From NCBI GenBank assembly GCA_041394945.1, contig JAWKHH010000001.1, positions 2,170,001 to 2,234,000 of the forward strand: a DNA stretch of 64,000 bases. The letters are read 5' to 3'. Below the pieces are notes generated by a model. It was not told the origin of the DNA. It did not search any database and worked only from the letters and a program-made list of their open reading frames with translations. The position numbers and the translations under genes are program-made. This document shows positions 7,996 through 15,288 of this stretch, in pieces. Within the stretch, counting starts at the first letter, position 1. Each line of letters opens with the position of its first letter. The stretch is from Bryobacteraceae bacterium. GTDB lineage: Bacteria > Acidobacteriota > Terriglobia > Bryobacterales > Bryobacteraceae.

Positions 7996-9387
7996 TCAGG
8001 CGAGCAGTTTTTCGATGACGTGCCCGTGGACGTCGGTCAGCCGCCGCTGCAACCCGTTGTGATAAAAAGTGAGCCGCGTGTGATCGAGCCCCATCAGGTG
8101 AAGAATGGTGGCGTGCAGATCATAAAGGGTCACCGGATCTTCCACTGCTTTGTAGCCAAGCTCGTCCGTCGATCCGTAAGAATAGCCGCGCTTGAGCCCC
8201 GGCCCGGCGAGAAAGCTGGTGAAGCCCTCCGGATTGTGGTCCCGCCCACCTTCGCCCAGGCCCTCGGAAATCGGCAGCCGGCCGAACTCGGTGGTCCACA
8301 GCACGAGGGTCTCACCCAGCAGTCCACGCTGCTTGAGGTCGGCGATCAGCGCCGCGGTTGGTTGATCCATCACACGGGCGAGCTTGCCGTGGTTGCCGAC
8401 GAGATCCTCGTGCGCGTCCCAGTTCACGCGCGGCTTTCCGAAGTGCGCCCCGTGGTAGAGCTGGATGCAGCGCACGCCTTTCTCGATCAGACGCCGGGCG
8501 AGCAGGCAGTTTGAGGCATAGGCGCGCATTTCGGGATCGTTCGCGGGATTCGTCACACCATACGCTTCGAGCGTCTTCGGAGACTCGCCGGCGAGATCGG
8601 TGACCTCGGGCGCGGAAAGCTGCATGCGCGCGGCCAGTTCGTAGGACTTGATCCGCGCGACGAGCGCGTCCTCGCCGGGGTGCGCCGCGCGATGCTCTTC
8701 GTTGAGGGCGGTGACGAGGTCATAGGTCGCCGCCTGCGCGCGCCCGGACACTGTCTTCGGGGGGAACAGGTCGGCGATGGGTTGGCGATAATCGCCGAAG
8801 ATCACGCCCTGGTGGGCGGCGGGAAGGAATCCGTTCCCCCACTGCGCCACGCCGCCGGGCGGCATTCCGTGCGGGTCCGGCAGGACGACGAAAGCCGGCA
8901 GGTTCGCGTTGTCGCTGCCCAGCCCGTAGGAGATCCACGAACCGATGGAAGGGAAGCCCTGGAAGATGAACCCGGTGGCCATCTGAAACATCGCTGGACC
9001 GTGCGAATTCGACCGCGCCACCATCGAGTGGATGAAAGTGACGTCGTCGGCGAGGCCGCCGAGGTGCGGCGCCAGGTCCGACACCCACTTTCCGCTCTGG
9101 CCGCGCTGGCGGAACTTCCATGGGCTCTGCATCACGGTTCCGCGCTTTCCGAAAAACGGCGTGATGGTATTGGCGCCCTGCGTTTCTTTCCCGTGCGCGG
9201 CGGCGAGAGCGGGCTTGTAGTCGAACGTATCGATGTGCGACACACCGCCGGGCAGGAAGATCAAGATCAGCCGCTTCGCTTTGGGCGTGTGATGCGTGGC
9301 GCCTTCCGCGATCATATTGGCCAGCGCGAGACCAAGCCCGCCGCCGCCCGCCTTCCAGAACAGATCCCGCCGAGATATGGGGCTCAC
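7996..9387 (-). CDS. DUF1501 family protein with Tat-type N-terminus
   Basis: The 463-aa protein starts at GTG 9387 (MSPISRRDLFWKAGG), with a twin-arginine-like RRDLF motif and a Gly/Ala-rich stretch. DUF1501 landmarks follow: LILIFLPGGVSHIDTFDYKP, GTVMQSPWKF, FVVLPDPHGMPPGGV, LWTTEFGRLP and GRDHNPEGF. DUF1501 proteins belong to the sulfatase/alkaline-phosphatase-like fold and usually sit beside PSCyt/DUF1549/DUF1553 proteins in Planctomycetes and Acidobacteria; their reaction is not established. The start overlaps the upstream metallopeptidase stop as GTGA (9384-9387). Exported location is inferred from the Tat-like signal. Confidence 0.9.
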   Translation of the reverse strand: MSPISRRDLFWKAGGGGLGLALANMIAEGATHHTPKAKRLILIFLPGGVSHIDTFDYKPALAAAHGKETQGANTITPFFGKRGTVMQSPWKFRQRGQSGKWVSDLAPHLGGLADDVTFIHSMVARSNSHGPAMFQMATGFIFQGFPSIGSWISYGLGSDNANLPAFVVLPDPHGMPPGGVAQWGNGFLPAAHQGVIFGDYRQPIADLFPPKTVSGRAQAATYDLVTALNEEHRAAHPGEDALVARIKSYELAARMQLSAPEVTDLAGESPKTLEAYGVTNPANDPEMRAYASNCLLARRLIEKGVRCIQLYHGAHFGKPRVNWDAHEDLVGNHGKLARVMDQPTAALIADLKQRGLLGETLVLWTTEFGRLPISEGLGEGGRDHNPEGFTSFLAGPGLKRGYSYGSTDELGYKAVEDPVTLYDLHATILHLMGLDHTRLTFYHNGLQRRLTDVHGHVIEKLLA

Positions 9388-10217
9388 GGACGCGCCTCCC
9401 AGCGGCGGGGCTCGAAATCGCCCGCCAGCACGGCGGTCTCGAACGCAGCCGCCGTTTCGGCGAGGCTCCCTTCGAAAGCGCTCTGGAATTCGGCCTCAAG
9501 CTGTGAGGAGTCACGATTCAGAGCTTGCAGGAATGCGCGCATGGATTGACGGCCGCGGCGCTGGTCGATGTAGTCGAGGAAGTTGCGCCAAAGAATGTAG
9601 CGGTAGCGGATGTCCACCGCGCCGTCATCTTCGAGCAGCAGCTTCGCCACGCCGGCTTGCGGGGCCAGGGCATTGAAACGTTCCTGCGAGAAGTACGCCT
9701 GCTGGCGCCCGAACCAGACGGCGACGCCCTCGTAGGCCCAGAAACGCTTGGAGAAGCGATAGGAGCTGAGGATCGCGCCACCCTGGGCGAGGACAGCATG
9801 AGAGAGTTCGTGCCGCAGGAACTCACCGTAGTCGCGTTTGATTCCGTCGACGGCCGGGGTGATGTAGACCGCATCTCCGGTGAGCAGAGTCACCGCGCCG
9901 ATGCCGGTTCCACGAATCCATGGCACGGACCGCCGGAACGCACCCCAACTCCCGCTCAGCACGACGTTGACCGGCGAACCGGCACGGTAGCCATGGAACT
10001 GCTCCGCTTCGGCCAACATTCGGTCGAGATCGCGGAACGACGCGGGAAGCGGGGTTCCCGACGGGTACAGAACGCGGCCGCGCCCGGTGCGCAACTCCTC
10101 GTAGCCAGGGTGCACCGGAGACCACGGCAGCAACGGCCCGAAAGCGAACGCGGAGGGCACGGCGACCAGCGCGGCCGCGCCCATCCACCGCAGAACCGTG
10201 CGAAATCTAGGGGACAT
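9384..10217 (-). CDS. HExxH zinc metallopeptidase-like secreted or membrane-anchored protein
   Basis: I use ATG 10217 rather than TTG 10223. The 277-aa product has a hydrophobic N-terminal segment (GAAALVAVPSAFAF) suggesting export or anchoring. The core contains RHELSHAVLAQGG near residue 125, an HExxH zinc motif, followed by FWAYEGVAVWF. The E in that second segment is a plausible third ligand, as in gluzincin or peptidase MA-like families. The gene begins inside the end of the PSCyt/DUF1553 gene (11-base overlap), and its stop overlaps the DUF1501 start. That puts a peptidase inside what is usually a two-gene PSCyt-DUF1501 pair. Substrate unknown. Confidence 0.75.
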   Translation of the reverse strand: MSPRFRTVLRWMGAAALVAVPSAFAFGPLLPWSPVHPGYEELRTGRGRVLYPSGTPLPASFRDLDRMLAEAEQFHGYRAGSPVNVVLSGSWGAFRRSVPWIRGTGIGAVTLLTGDAVYITPAVDGIKRDYGEFLRHELSHAVLAQGGAILSSYRFSKRFWAYEGVAVWFGRQQAYFSQERFNALAPQAGVAKLLLEDDGAVDIRYRYILWRNFLDYIDQRRGRQSMRAFLQALNRDSSQLEAEFQSAFEGSLAETAAAFETAVLAGDFEPRRWEARP

Positions 10218-12840
10218 AGACAAACTCGTTGGTGTTCAGCAGCGCCCGGCAATACAGCGCCAGGCTGTTTTCAGCAAGGAACGCGCGCGCCAGCTCACGG
10301 TCTCGAGCGGAGGGCTCGCGCTGAAACAGCAACGCGTAGGCGCGTCCCACCGGATCGCCGGGCGACTCACGCGTGGCGCGCTCGGCAAGCAATTCCGCCT
10401 GCCTGAGCACGAATGCGTTGTTCAGGAGCGTGAGCGCTTGCACAGGGGTGTTCGAAACGCTGCGCGCGGGCGTTGCCACGGCCGGATCGGGGCAATCGAA
10501 GGAATCCATGAACAGCCGCTGGCCGCCGCGAACGGTGAACCGGTAGACGGCGCGGCGCCAACGCGACGGGTCGTTTTCATCGGCGGCGAGGTAGAGATAG
10601 CTGCCGGAGGCCTTGCTCTTATGGAGCCAGACGCTCGGCCCGCCCGCCTCCGTACTCAGGGATCCGGAGACGGCGAGCAGAGAATCACGCAGGGTTTCGG
10701 AGTCGGCGCGCTGGAGCGGGCGATGCCACAGGAGCCGGTTGGAGGCGTCCACTTCGTTCGCCTTTTCGTTGAACGCCGACGACTGCCCCCATGCCCGCGT
10801 GGCAAGGATCTGGCGCTGCAGCCAGCGGATGGACCAGCCGTTCTCCATGAACCTGGCCGCCAGCCAGTCCAGCAGCTCCGGGTGCGACGGCTTGTCGCCG
10901 TTGACACCGAAATCCGAGGGCGTATTCACCAGGCCGGCGCCGAAATGCCAAGCCCAAACGCGATTCACCATCACCCGCGCCGTGAGGGGATTCCGCTTGT
11001 CGGTGAGCCATGAAGCCAGCGCGAGGCGGCGTTTGGCATCCGTGGAGCCGGCCGGCGCCAAATCGGCGGCAAGCTGCGTCACGCAGGACAGCGCGCCGGG
11101 CGTCAGTTCCTCGAGTGGTTTGGCCACCGAGCCGCGATCGAGCAGGTAGGCCGGCAACATCTCCGGCTCGGGGAAAGCCGCATGGGCCGTGGCCGGCTTC
11201 GCGATCGCCGCTATCGCCGCTTCGACATTCGTCCGTTCCGCGGTGAGGGCCCGATGCCGCTCCCGCTCCCCGCCAGGGATCAGCGCCGCCAGTTCGCCGG
11301 CCGCCACGTCCGGAAGCAGGAACTCAACCGCCGAGTCATGGTCGGTCAACCCCGCAACGGTGCGCCACGTGGCGCCGTCGTCGGACGCTTCGAAGCGGTA
11401 GACCCGCGGCGCGCCGTCGCTCTTCCCGGTGACCGCGTCGGCCGACCAGCGAATCTCGCTCACCGGCCCCGCGGCTTCGAGCTCGATCCACTGCGGCCGG
11501 TCGTCGGACGCGGGCGCGGAGCCCCGCCAGTCTTTGACGACAACGCCCACCGGCAGCAGCTCCAGCCGGTCCACCTTCGGCGCGCTTCTTCCTTGCTGGG
11601 CCGTGACCGTGAACCGGAAGCGCCGCGCGGCGACGGGCGGGAACGCGTTGCGGTTGACGATGGGATTCACCGGCAGATGCTTGCCTCCGGCGGCCATTCG
11701 CGCCCTCTCCGCCGTCTCGTATTTCTCGCGCAGCAGCCGTGTCTTCGGCGGCGCCTCGATCTCATCGATCTGGGCACGCACCCGCGCCAGTCCCTTCCGG
11801 AGCGGCGCCACTCGCTCGTCGTACGCCTTCTTCTCCGCGTCCGTGTAGATGGCCCGCTCGCCGTACGTGATGCCGCGGAACACGGCGGTCAGCCGGTAGT
11901 AGTCGCGCGTCGGGATGGGATCGAACTTGTGGTCGTGGCAGCGGGCGCAGCCTACGGTCAGGCCCTGAAAAGTCCCGAAAGTGGCGGTGACGAAATCGTC
12001 GAGTTCGTCCTGGCGGATCGTCTTCCGGAACATTTCGTCCCGGTTGATCTCCTTCGTCACCGAGTCCCAAGGCCCGGCGACGAGGAAACCGGTGGCGGCC
12101 ACGAGCGAGGGGTTGTGCGGATCCATCGCGTCGCCGGCCACCTGTTCGCGCACGAAACGGTCATAGGGCTTGTCCGCGCGGAAAGCGTCGATCACGTAGT
12201 CGCGGTACTTCCAGGCGGTCAGCCGTTCGTTGTTGTGCTCGCCGCCGTCGGTTTCGCCGAAGCGCACCACGTCGAGCCAATGGCGCGCCCATCGTTCGGC
12301 GTATCGGGGCGAGGCCAGCAGACGCTCCACGGCGGCATCGAAATCTTCGCTGAGTTCGTCAGGCTTCGGCGGCAGGCCGGTGAGCGTCAGGTGCAGCCGG
12401 CGGATCCTGGTTCGCCGGTCTGCCTCCGGCGCGAAATCGAGGCCCTTGGCGTCGAGTTTATCGAGCAGAAACGCGTCGATGGGATGTGCGCCCGCCACTT
12501 TCGGAACCGGTGGACGCACCACGTCGCGCAGGGACCACCATTGCTCCCGCGCCGCGGCGCCGGGCTTCGTCGAATCCCATGGCGCTCCTCCATCGATCCA
12601 CTCGCGGATCGCCGCCACTTCGTCGTTCGCCAGCCGCCGCCCCGGCGGCATCTTCCCGTCGCGGACGTATTGGTAGAGCCGTGAGTCTTCCGGCTTCCCG
12701 GGAACGATCGCCGCACCTTTGGCGCCACCGGCGAGCGCCGCCTGCCGCGTCGAAAGATCGAGCCCGGCGGTCTTCGCTTTCGTGTCGTGACACGTGAGGC
12801 ATTTCGCCGCGAGAATCGGGACAGCCAAGGCAACCAGCAT
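10207..12840 (-). CDS. Planctomycete-type cytochrome c protein (PSCyt1-DUF1549-DUF1553)
   Basis: The 877-aa protein begins with a short hydrophobic segment and a heme c motif CLTCH at residues 14-18, within a PSCyt1 domain (SRLYQYVRDGKMPPG). The DUF1549 part includes RRLHLTLTGLPP and YAERWARHWLDVVRFGET. A second CxxCH, CARCHDHKFDP, follows. The middle holds an F5/8C-like beta domain (YRFEASDDGATWRTV). The DUF1553 end has NPLTARVMVNRVW and NTPSDFGVNG. These proteins are predicted outer-envelope redox proteins with unproven function, typically paired with DUF1501. It is the first gene of a three-gene overlapping set. Confidence 0.92.
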   Translation of the reverse strand: MLVALAVPILAAKCLTCHDTKAKTAGLDLSTRQAALAGGAKGAAIVPGKPEDSRLYQYVRDGKMPPGRRLANDEVAAIREWIDGGAPWDSTKPGAAAREQWWSLRDVVRPPVPKVAGAHPIDAFLLDKLDAKGLDFAPEADRRTRIRRLHLTLTGLPPKPDELSEDFDAAVERLLASPRYAERWARHWLDVVRFGETDGGEHNNERLTAWKYRDYVIDAFRADKPYDRFVREQVAGDAMDPHNPSLVAATGFLVAGPWDSVTKEINRDEMFRKTIRQDELDDFVTATFGTFQGLTVGCARCHDHKFDPIPTRDYYRLTAVFRGITYGERAIYTDAEKKAYDERVAPLRKGLARVRAQIDEIEAPPKTRLLREKYETAERARMAAGGKHLPVNPIVNRNAFPPVAARRFRFTVTAQQGRSAPKVDRLELLPVGVVVKDWRGSAPASDDRPQWIELEAAGPVSEIRWSADAVTGKSDGAPRVYRFEASDDGATWRTVAGLTDHDSAVEFLLPDVAAGELAALIPGGERERHRALTAERTNVEAAIAAIAKPATAHAAFPEPEMLPAYLLDRGSVAKPLEELTPGALSCVTQLAADLAPAGSTDAKRRLALASWLTDKRNPLTARVMVNRVWAWHFGAGLVNTPSDFGVNGDKPSHPELLDWLAARFMENGWSIRWLQRQILATRAWGQSSAFNEKANEVDASNRLLWHRPLQRADSETLRDSLLAVSGSLSTEAGGPSVWLHKSKASGSYLYLAADENDPSRWRRAVYRFTVRGGQRLFMDSFDCPDPAVATPARSVSNTPVQALTLLNNAFVLRQAELLAERATRESPGDPVGRAYALLFQREPSARDRELARAFLAENSLALYCRALLNTNEFVYVP

Positions 12841-12885
12841 CAGCTAACAACATACACCCGAACGTTGGTGCTGGGTTGGTTGGAA

Positions 12886-12901
12886 GGAGTCTTCAGACTC
12901 C
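12886..12901 (-). terminator. Inverted repeat spanning the stop of the phosphatidyltransferase gene
   Basis: GGAGTCT (12886-12892) and AGACTCC (12895-12901) are perfect 7-base arms around a 2-base centre, and the TGA stop of the upstream gene lies inside. On the minus strand the arms are followed by TTCC rather than a clear T-run. It is at best a weak terminator and may instead be an mRNA-stability hairpin. Confidence 0.35.
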
Positions 12902-13534
12902 GCCGCGGCGCGCCGGTTCCGGCTCAGGCGCGGCCCGGAGTTGGGCGTTTTCCAGATGCTTCGTCTGCCAGTAGGTGTAGACGATTCGATGGATCACGGT
13001 GACCGTGCCGAGAACCGCGATCACCCAGAGAACCGGCGCCATGCGGTTGAATAAAGACCCGATCATCAGCAGCACCATGCGCTCCGGCCGTTCCATAAAG
13101 CCGACCTTGCACTTCGGGATGGTGTTCTCGGCCCGGGCGCGGGTATAGCTGATCATCACCGACGTGGTCATCACGACGGCGGTCAGGATCACATAGAGGT
13201 TCCGGTTGATGTTGCCGTAGTAGACCAGCAGGCCCATCAGCAGCGCCAGGTCGGAATAACGGTCGAGCACCGAATCGAGGAAGCCGCCGAAGCGCGTCAC
13301 TTGGCTGGTCTCGCGCGCGACGCGCCCGTCGACCATGTCGAACAGCGACGCGCCCACCATGATCCATCCGCCAACCCAGAAATTGCCCTTGGCCAGGTAA
13401 TAGGCGCTGACGATGTTGATCCCCAGCCCCACCGCCGTCAGCACGTTCGGGTGAATCCGCAGCACCGACAGGATCCAAACGATCCTGCTGATGATCGTGT
13501 TGCAAGCCAATCCGATCGCTCGTGTGTACGTCAT
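12893..13534 (-). CDS. CDP-alcohol phosphatidyltransferase family membrane protein
   Basis: The 213-aa protein carries the family signature DG-x2-AR-x8-G-x3-D-x3-D as DGRVARETSQ...GGFLDSVLDRYSD near residues 70-95. This coordinates two metal ions and the CDP-alcohol. About five to six hydrophobic segments fit the usual six-helix membrane fold. These enzymes transfer a phosphatidyl group to glycerol-phosphate, inositol-phosphate or a similar acceptor. The acceptor is not clear, so I do not call it pgsA. It lies 47 bases downstream of greA on the same strand and may be co-transcribed with it. Confidence 0.88.
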   Translation of the reverse strand: MTYTRAIGLACNTIISRIVWILSVLRIHPNVLTAVGLGINIVSAYYLAKGNFWVGGWIMVGASLFDMVDGRVARETSQVTRFGGFLDSVLDRYSDLALLMGLLVYYGNINRNLYVILTAVVMTTSVMISYTRARAENTIPKCKVGFMERPERMVLLMIGSLFNRMAPVLWVIAVLGTVTVIHRIVYTYWQTKHLENAQLRAAPEPEPARRGGV

Positions 13535-13581
13535 TCTGTTACGGCACCTTCTCTGTCCGGTCCGCCTCGGTTCTCTCGTTT

Positions 13582-14049
13582 TTACGCCATGTCGTGGATC
13601 GTGGTCAACCGCAGAATCTCGAATTCCTTCACACCGCCCGGGATGACGATCCGCACCGTGTCGCCCACTTCTTTCCCTAGAAGCCCCTTGCCAATCGGAG
13701 AAGTTGTCGAAATGCGGCCGTGGTTGGCGTCGGCTTCCTCGCTCAGCACGAGCTTGTAGGTAACCTCTTCATCCTTTCGCGTATCGAGAACCACCACCGA
13801 AGACCCCAGGCCCACACGGTCCCGCGGGATCTTCGTCATGTCGACCATCGACATTTCCCGCAGGCGCGACTTCAATTGCGACAACCGCGCATCCACAAGC
13901 CGCTGGCGCTCCTTGGCCGCATGGTACTCCGCGTTCTCGCTTAAATCGCCCAGCGCGCGCGCGCGGGAAATCTCCCGCGGCAGCTCCACATGAATCTCAT
14001 GCTCGAGCGTCTGGATCTCGTCCTGCAGCTTCCTCTTGAGCTCGTCCAT
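13582..14049 (-). CDS. greA: Transcription elongation factor GreA
   Basis: The 155-aa protein has the two-domain Gre layout. An N-terminal coiled coil carries the acidic tip motif LGDLSENAEYHAAKERQ near residues 33-49, and the C-terminal FKBP-like domain has SPIGKGLLGKEVGD. GreA enters the RNA polymerase secondary channel and stimulates cleavage of backtracked transcripts. The start ATG (14049) is preceded by a T-run and a hairpin rather than a Shine-Dalgarno sequence (see the leader entry). The short N-terminus MDELKRKLQDEI is compatible with this subgroup. A phosphatidyltransferase gene follows on the same strand. Confidence 0.95.
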   Translation of the reverse strand: MDELKRKLQDEIQTLEHEIHVELPREISRARALGDLSENAEYHAAKERQRLVDARLSQLKSRLREMSMVDMTKIPRDRVGLGSSVVVLDTRKDEEVTYKLVLSEEADANHGRISTTSPIGKGLLGKEVGDTVRIVIPGGVKEFEILRLTTIHDMA

Positions 14050-14076
14050 AAAAAAACACCGCGTCCCAAGCGCGGT
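14050..14076 (-). terminator. Terminator-like hairpin plus T7 run in the greA leader
   Basis: On the minus strand ACCGCG (14076-14071), a 7-base loop CTTGGGA and CGCGGT (14063-14058) form a perfect 6-bp stem. One G and seven Ts (14056-14050) follow, and then the greA ATG directly. This is the form of an intrinsic terminator, but it lies 5' of the gene, with no Shine-Dalgarno sequence between it and the start. It is therefore a candidate attenuator. The stem and T-run are seen directly; the regulatory role is inferred. E. coli greA is known to have a leader terminator producing short GraL RNAs. Confidence 0.6.
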
Positions 14077-14093
14077 TCCAACTCCAATCTACA

Positions 14094-14099
14094 ATTATA
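14094..14099 (-). promoter_or_regulatory. Candidate -10 element for greA
   Basis: A perfect TATAAT reads on the minus strand at 14099-14094, about 18 bases upstream of the leader hairpin and 45 bases upstream of the greA start. A transcript starting ~7 bases downstream would contain the whole hairpin. The -35 region at 17-18 bp spacing (TCGCTT/TTCGCT) is poor. The divergent lipoprotein gene starts nearby at 14123. Confidence 0.5.
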
Positions 14100-14122
14100 T
14101 GGGAATGCCCCAAGGGAAGCGA

Positions 14123-15247
14123 ATGACGCGCCGTGCTCTTTTTCCCGGTCCGGTGGCGGTGGCGGCGGCCGGATGCGCCCGGCGCGACCGTCCGGTGGGG
14201 TTCGCCGGCTTGGCGTTCATCGCCAATTCAGAGGGCCGCGCGGTGGCCGCCGTCGACCTCACCGCGTTCGCCGTCGTCCGCCACATCCCGCTTGCCGCCA
14301 ATCCCTCGGAAGTGCTCGCCGACCCCCGCCGGCCGCTGGTCTACACGCTTGTGCCCGACTCGGCGGAACTGGTGACCATCCACACTCGAACGCTCGCCGT
14401 CGCCGGCCGAGTCCGCCTCCCCAGCCGCGGCTCCACGATGCGGATGGGGCCGGGCGGCGGCGCGCTCTGGGTTTCCTGCCAGGGGCGGCGCACGGTGCGG
14501 ATCGCCCTGGACCACTTGCGCATCCAAGGCGATTGGACCCACCCCGCCGAGATCAGCGCGCTGGATGTCGCCGCCGATCCCTTCGGCAAGGAGATCGCCG
14601 CCGCCGCCTCGGCCGATGCGCTTTGGTTGATCCAACCCGGAGCCGGCGCTCCTAAGAGCCTGCCGCTCGCCGCCGGCGCCAACACCCTCAGCCTGGCGGC
14701 CTTCCGCCGCGACGGCCGCACGGTGATGGCCGCCGACCACGATACCGCCCAGCTCTGGGTGTTCGATACGGCTTCGCGGAAATTGGTGGTGCGCCTGGCG
14801 CTGGGGCTTCGCCCCCGCTACTTCTGCGCCAAACCCGACGGCGGAGAGCTCTATCTTACCGGCGACGGCTCCGATGCGCTGGTGACCGTTTTCCCCTACC
14901 TCACCGAGGTGCGGGGGACCGTGCTCGCCGGCCGATCGCCCGGATTCGTCGCCGCTTCGAACAGCCGGATCTTGGTGGCGAATCCGGAGTCGAACGACGT
15001 TTCCATCGTCAACGCGACGAATCAGAAGGTGCTGGCCGTGGCGCCGGTGGGCAAGGAGCCGAGGGCGATCGCGGTGACCCCGGACGGCAACTACGCGCTC
15101 GTGCTCAACAGCGCGTCGGGCGACGTTTCAGTGCTGCGGCTGGCCAACCTCGGCGCGCGTCCGCCAAGTGCGGCTCCGGCGGCGCCGGCGCTGACGATGA
15201 TCCCGGTGGGGTCGCGGCCGGTGAGCCTGGCGATCGTCGAGGTGTAG
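14123..15247 (+). CDS. YVTN/YncE-type beta-propeller lipoprotein
   Basis: I choose ATG 14123 (MTRRALFPGPVAVAAAGCARRD): AGGGA at 14113-14117 gives good spacing, and this start yields a compact Tat/lipoprotein-like signal ending AAGC. ATGs at 14099 and 14105 are alternatives. The 374-aa product consists of beta-propeller blades with typical phrases: VYTLVPDSAELVTIHTRTL, GELYLTGDGSDALVTVFPY, ESNDVSIVNATNQKVLAVAPV and GKEPRAIAVTPDG. Such proteins act as extracytoplasmic binding scaffolds and have no assignable reaction. It diverges from greA and lies upstream of a secreted TIGR03437-type protein. Confidence 0.8.
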   Translation: MTRRALFPGPVAVAAAGCARRDRPVGFAGLAFIANSEGRAVAAVDLTAFAVVRHIPLAANPSEVLADPRRPLVYTLVPDSAELVTIHTRTLAVAGRVRLPSRGSTMRMGPGGGALWVSCQGRRTVRIALDHLRIQGDWTHPAEISALDVAADPFGKEIAAAASADALWLIQPGAGAPKSLPLAAGANTLSLAAFRRDGRTVMAADHDTAQLWVFDTASRKLVVRLALGLRPRYFCAKPDGGELYLTGDGSDALVTVFPYLTEVRGTVLAGRSPGFVAASNSRILVANPESNDVSIVNATNQKVLAVAPVGKEPRAIAVTPDGNYALVLNSASGDVSVLRLANLGARPPSAAPAAPALTMIPVGSRPVSLAIVEV

Positions 15248-15288
15248 TTGAAACCGCCGCGCGCGGGTCTTTGTTGGCGAGGGACCCC

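Noticed and set aside
5643..8018. Long + strand open frame (791 codons) opposite the histidine kinase
   Set aside because: It is antisense to a clear kinase gene and its translation is rich in His/Arg/Pro with no domain. It is a shadow caused by high GC at third positions.
11182..12684. 500-codon + strand frame opposite the PSCyt/DUF1553 gene
   Set aside because: The minus strand shows two CxxCH motifs and three known domains; the + frame is an Arg/Val-rich shadow.
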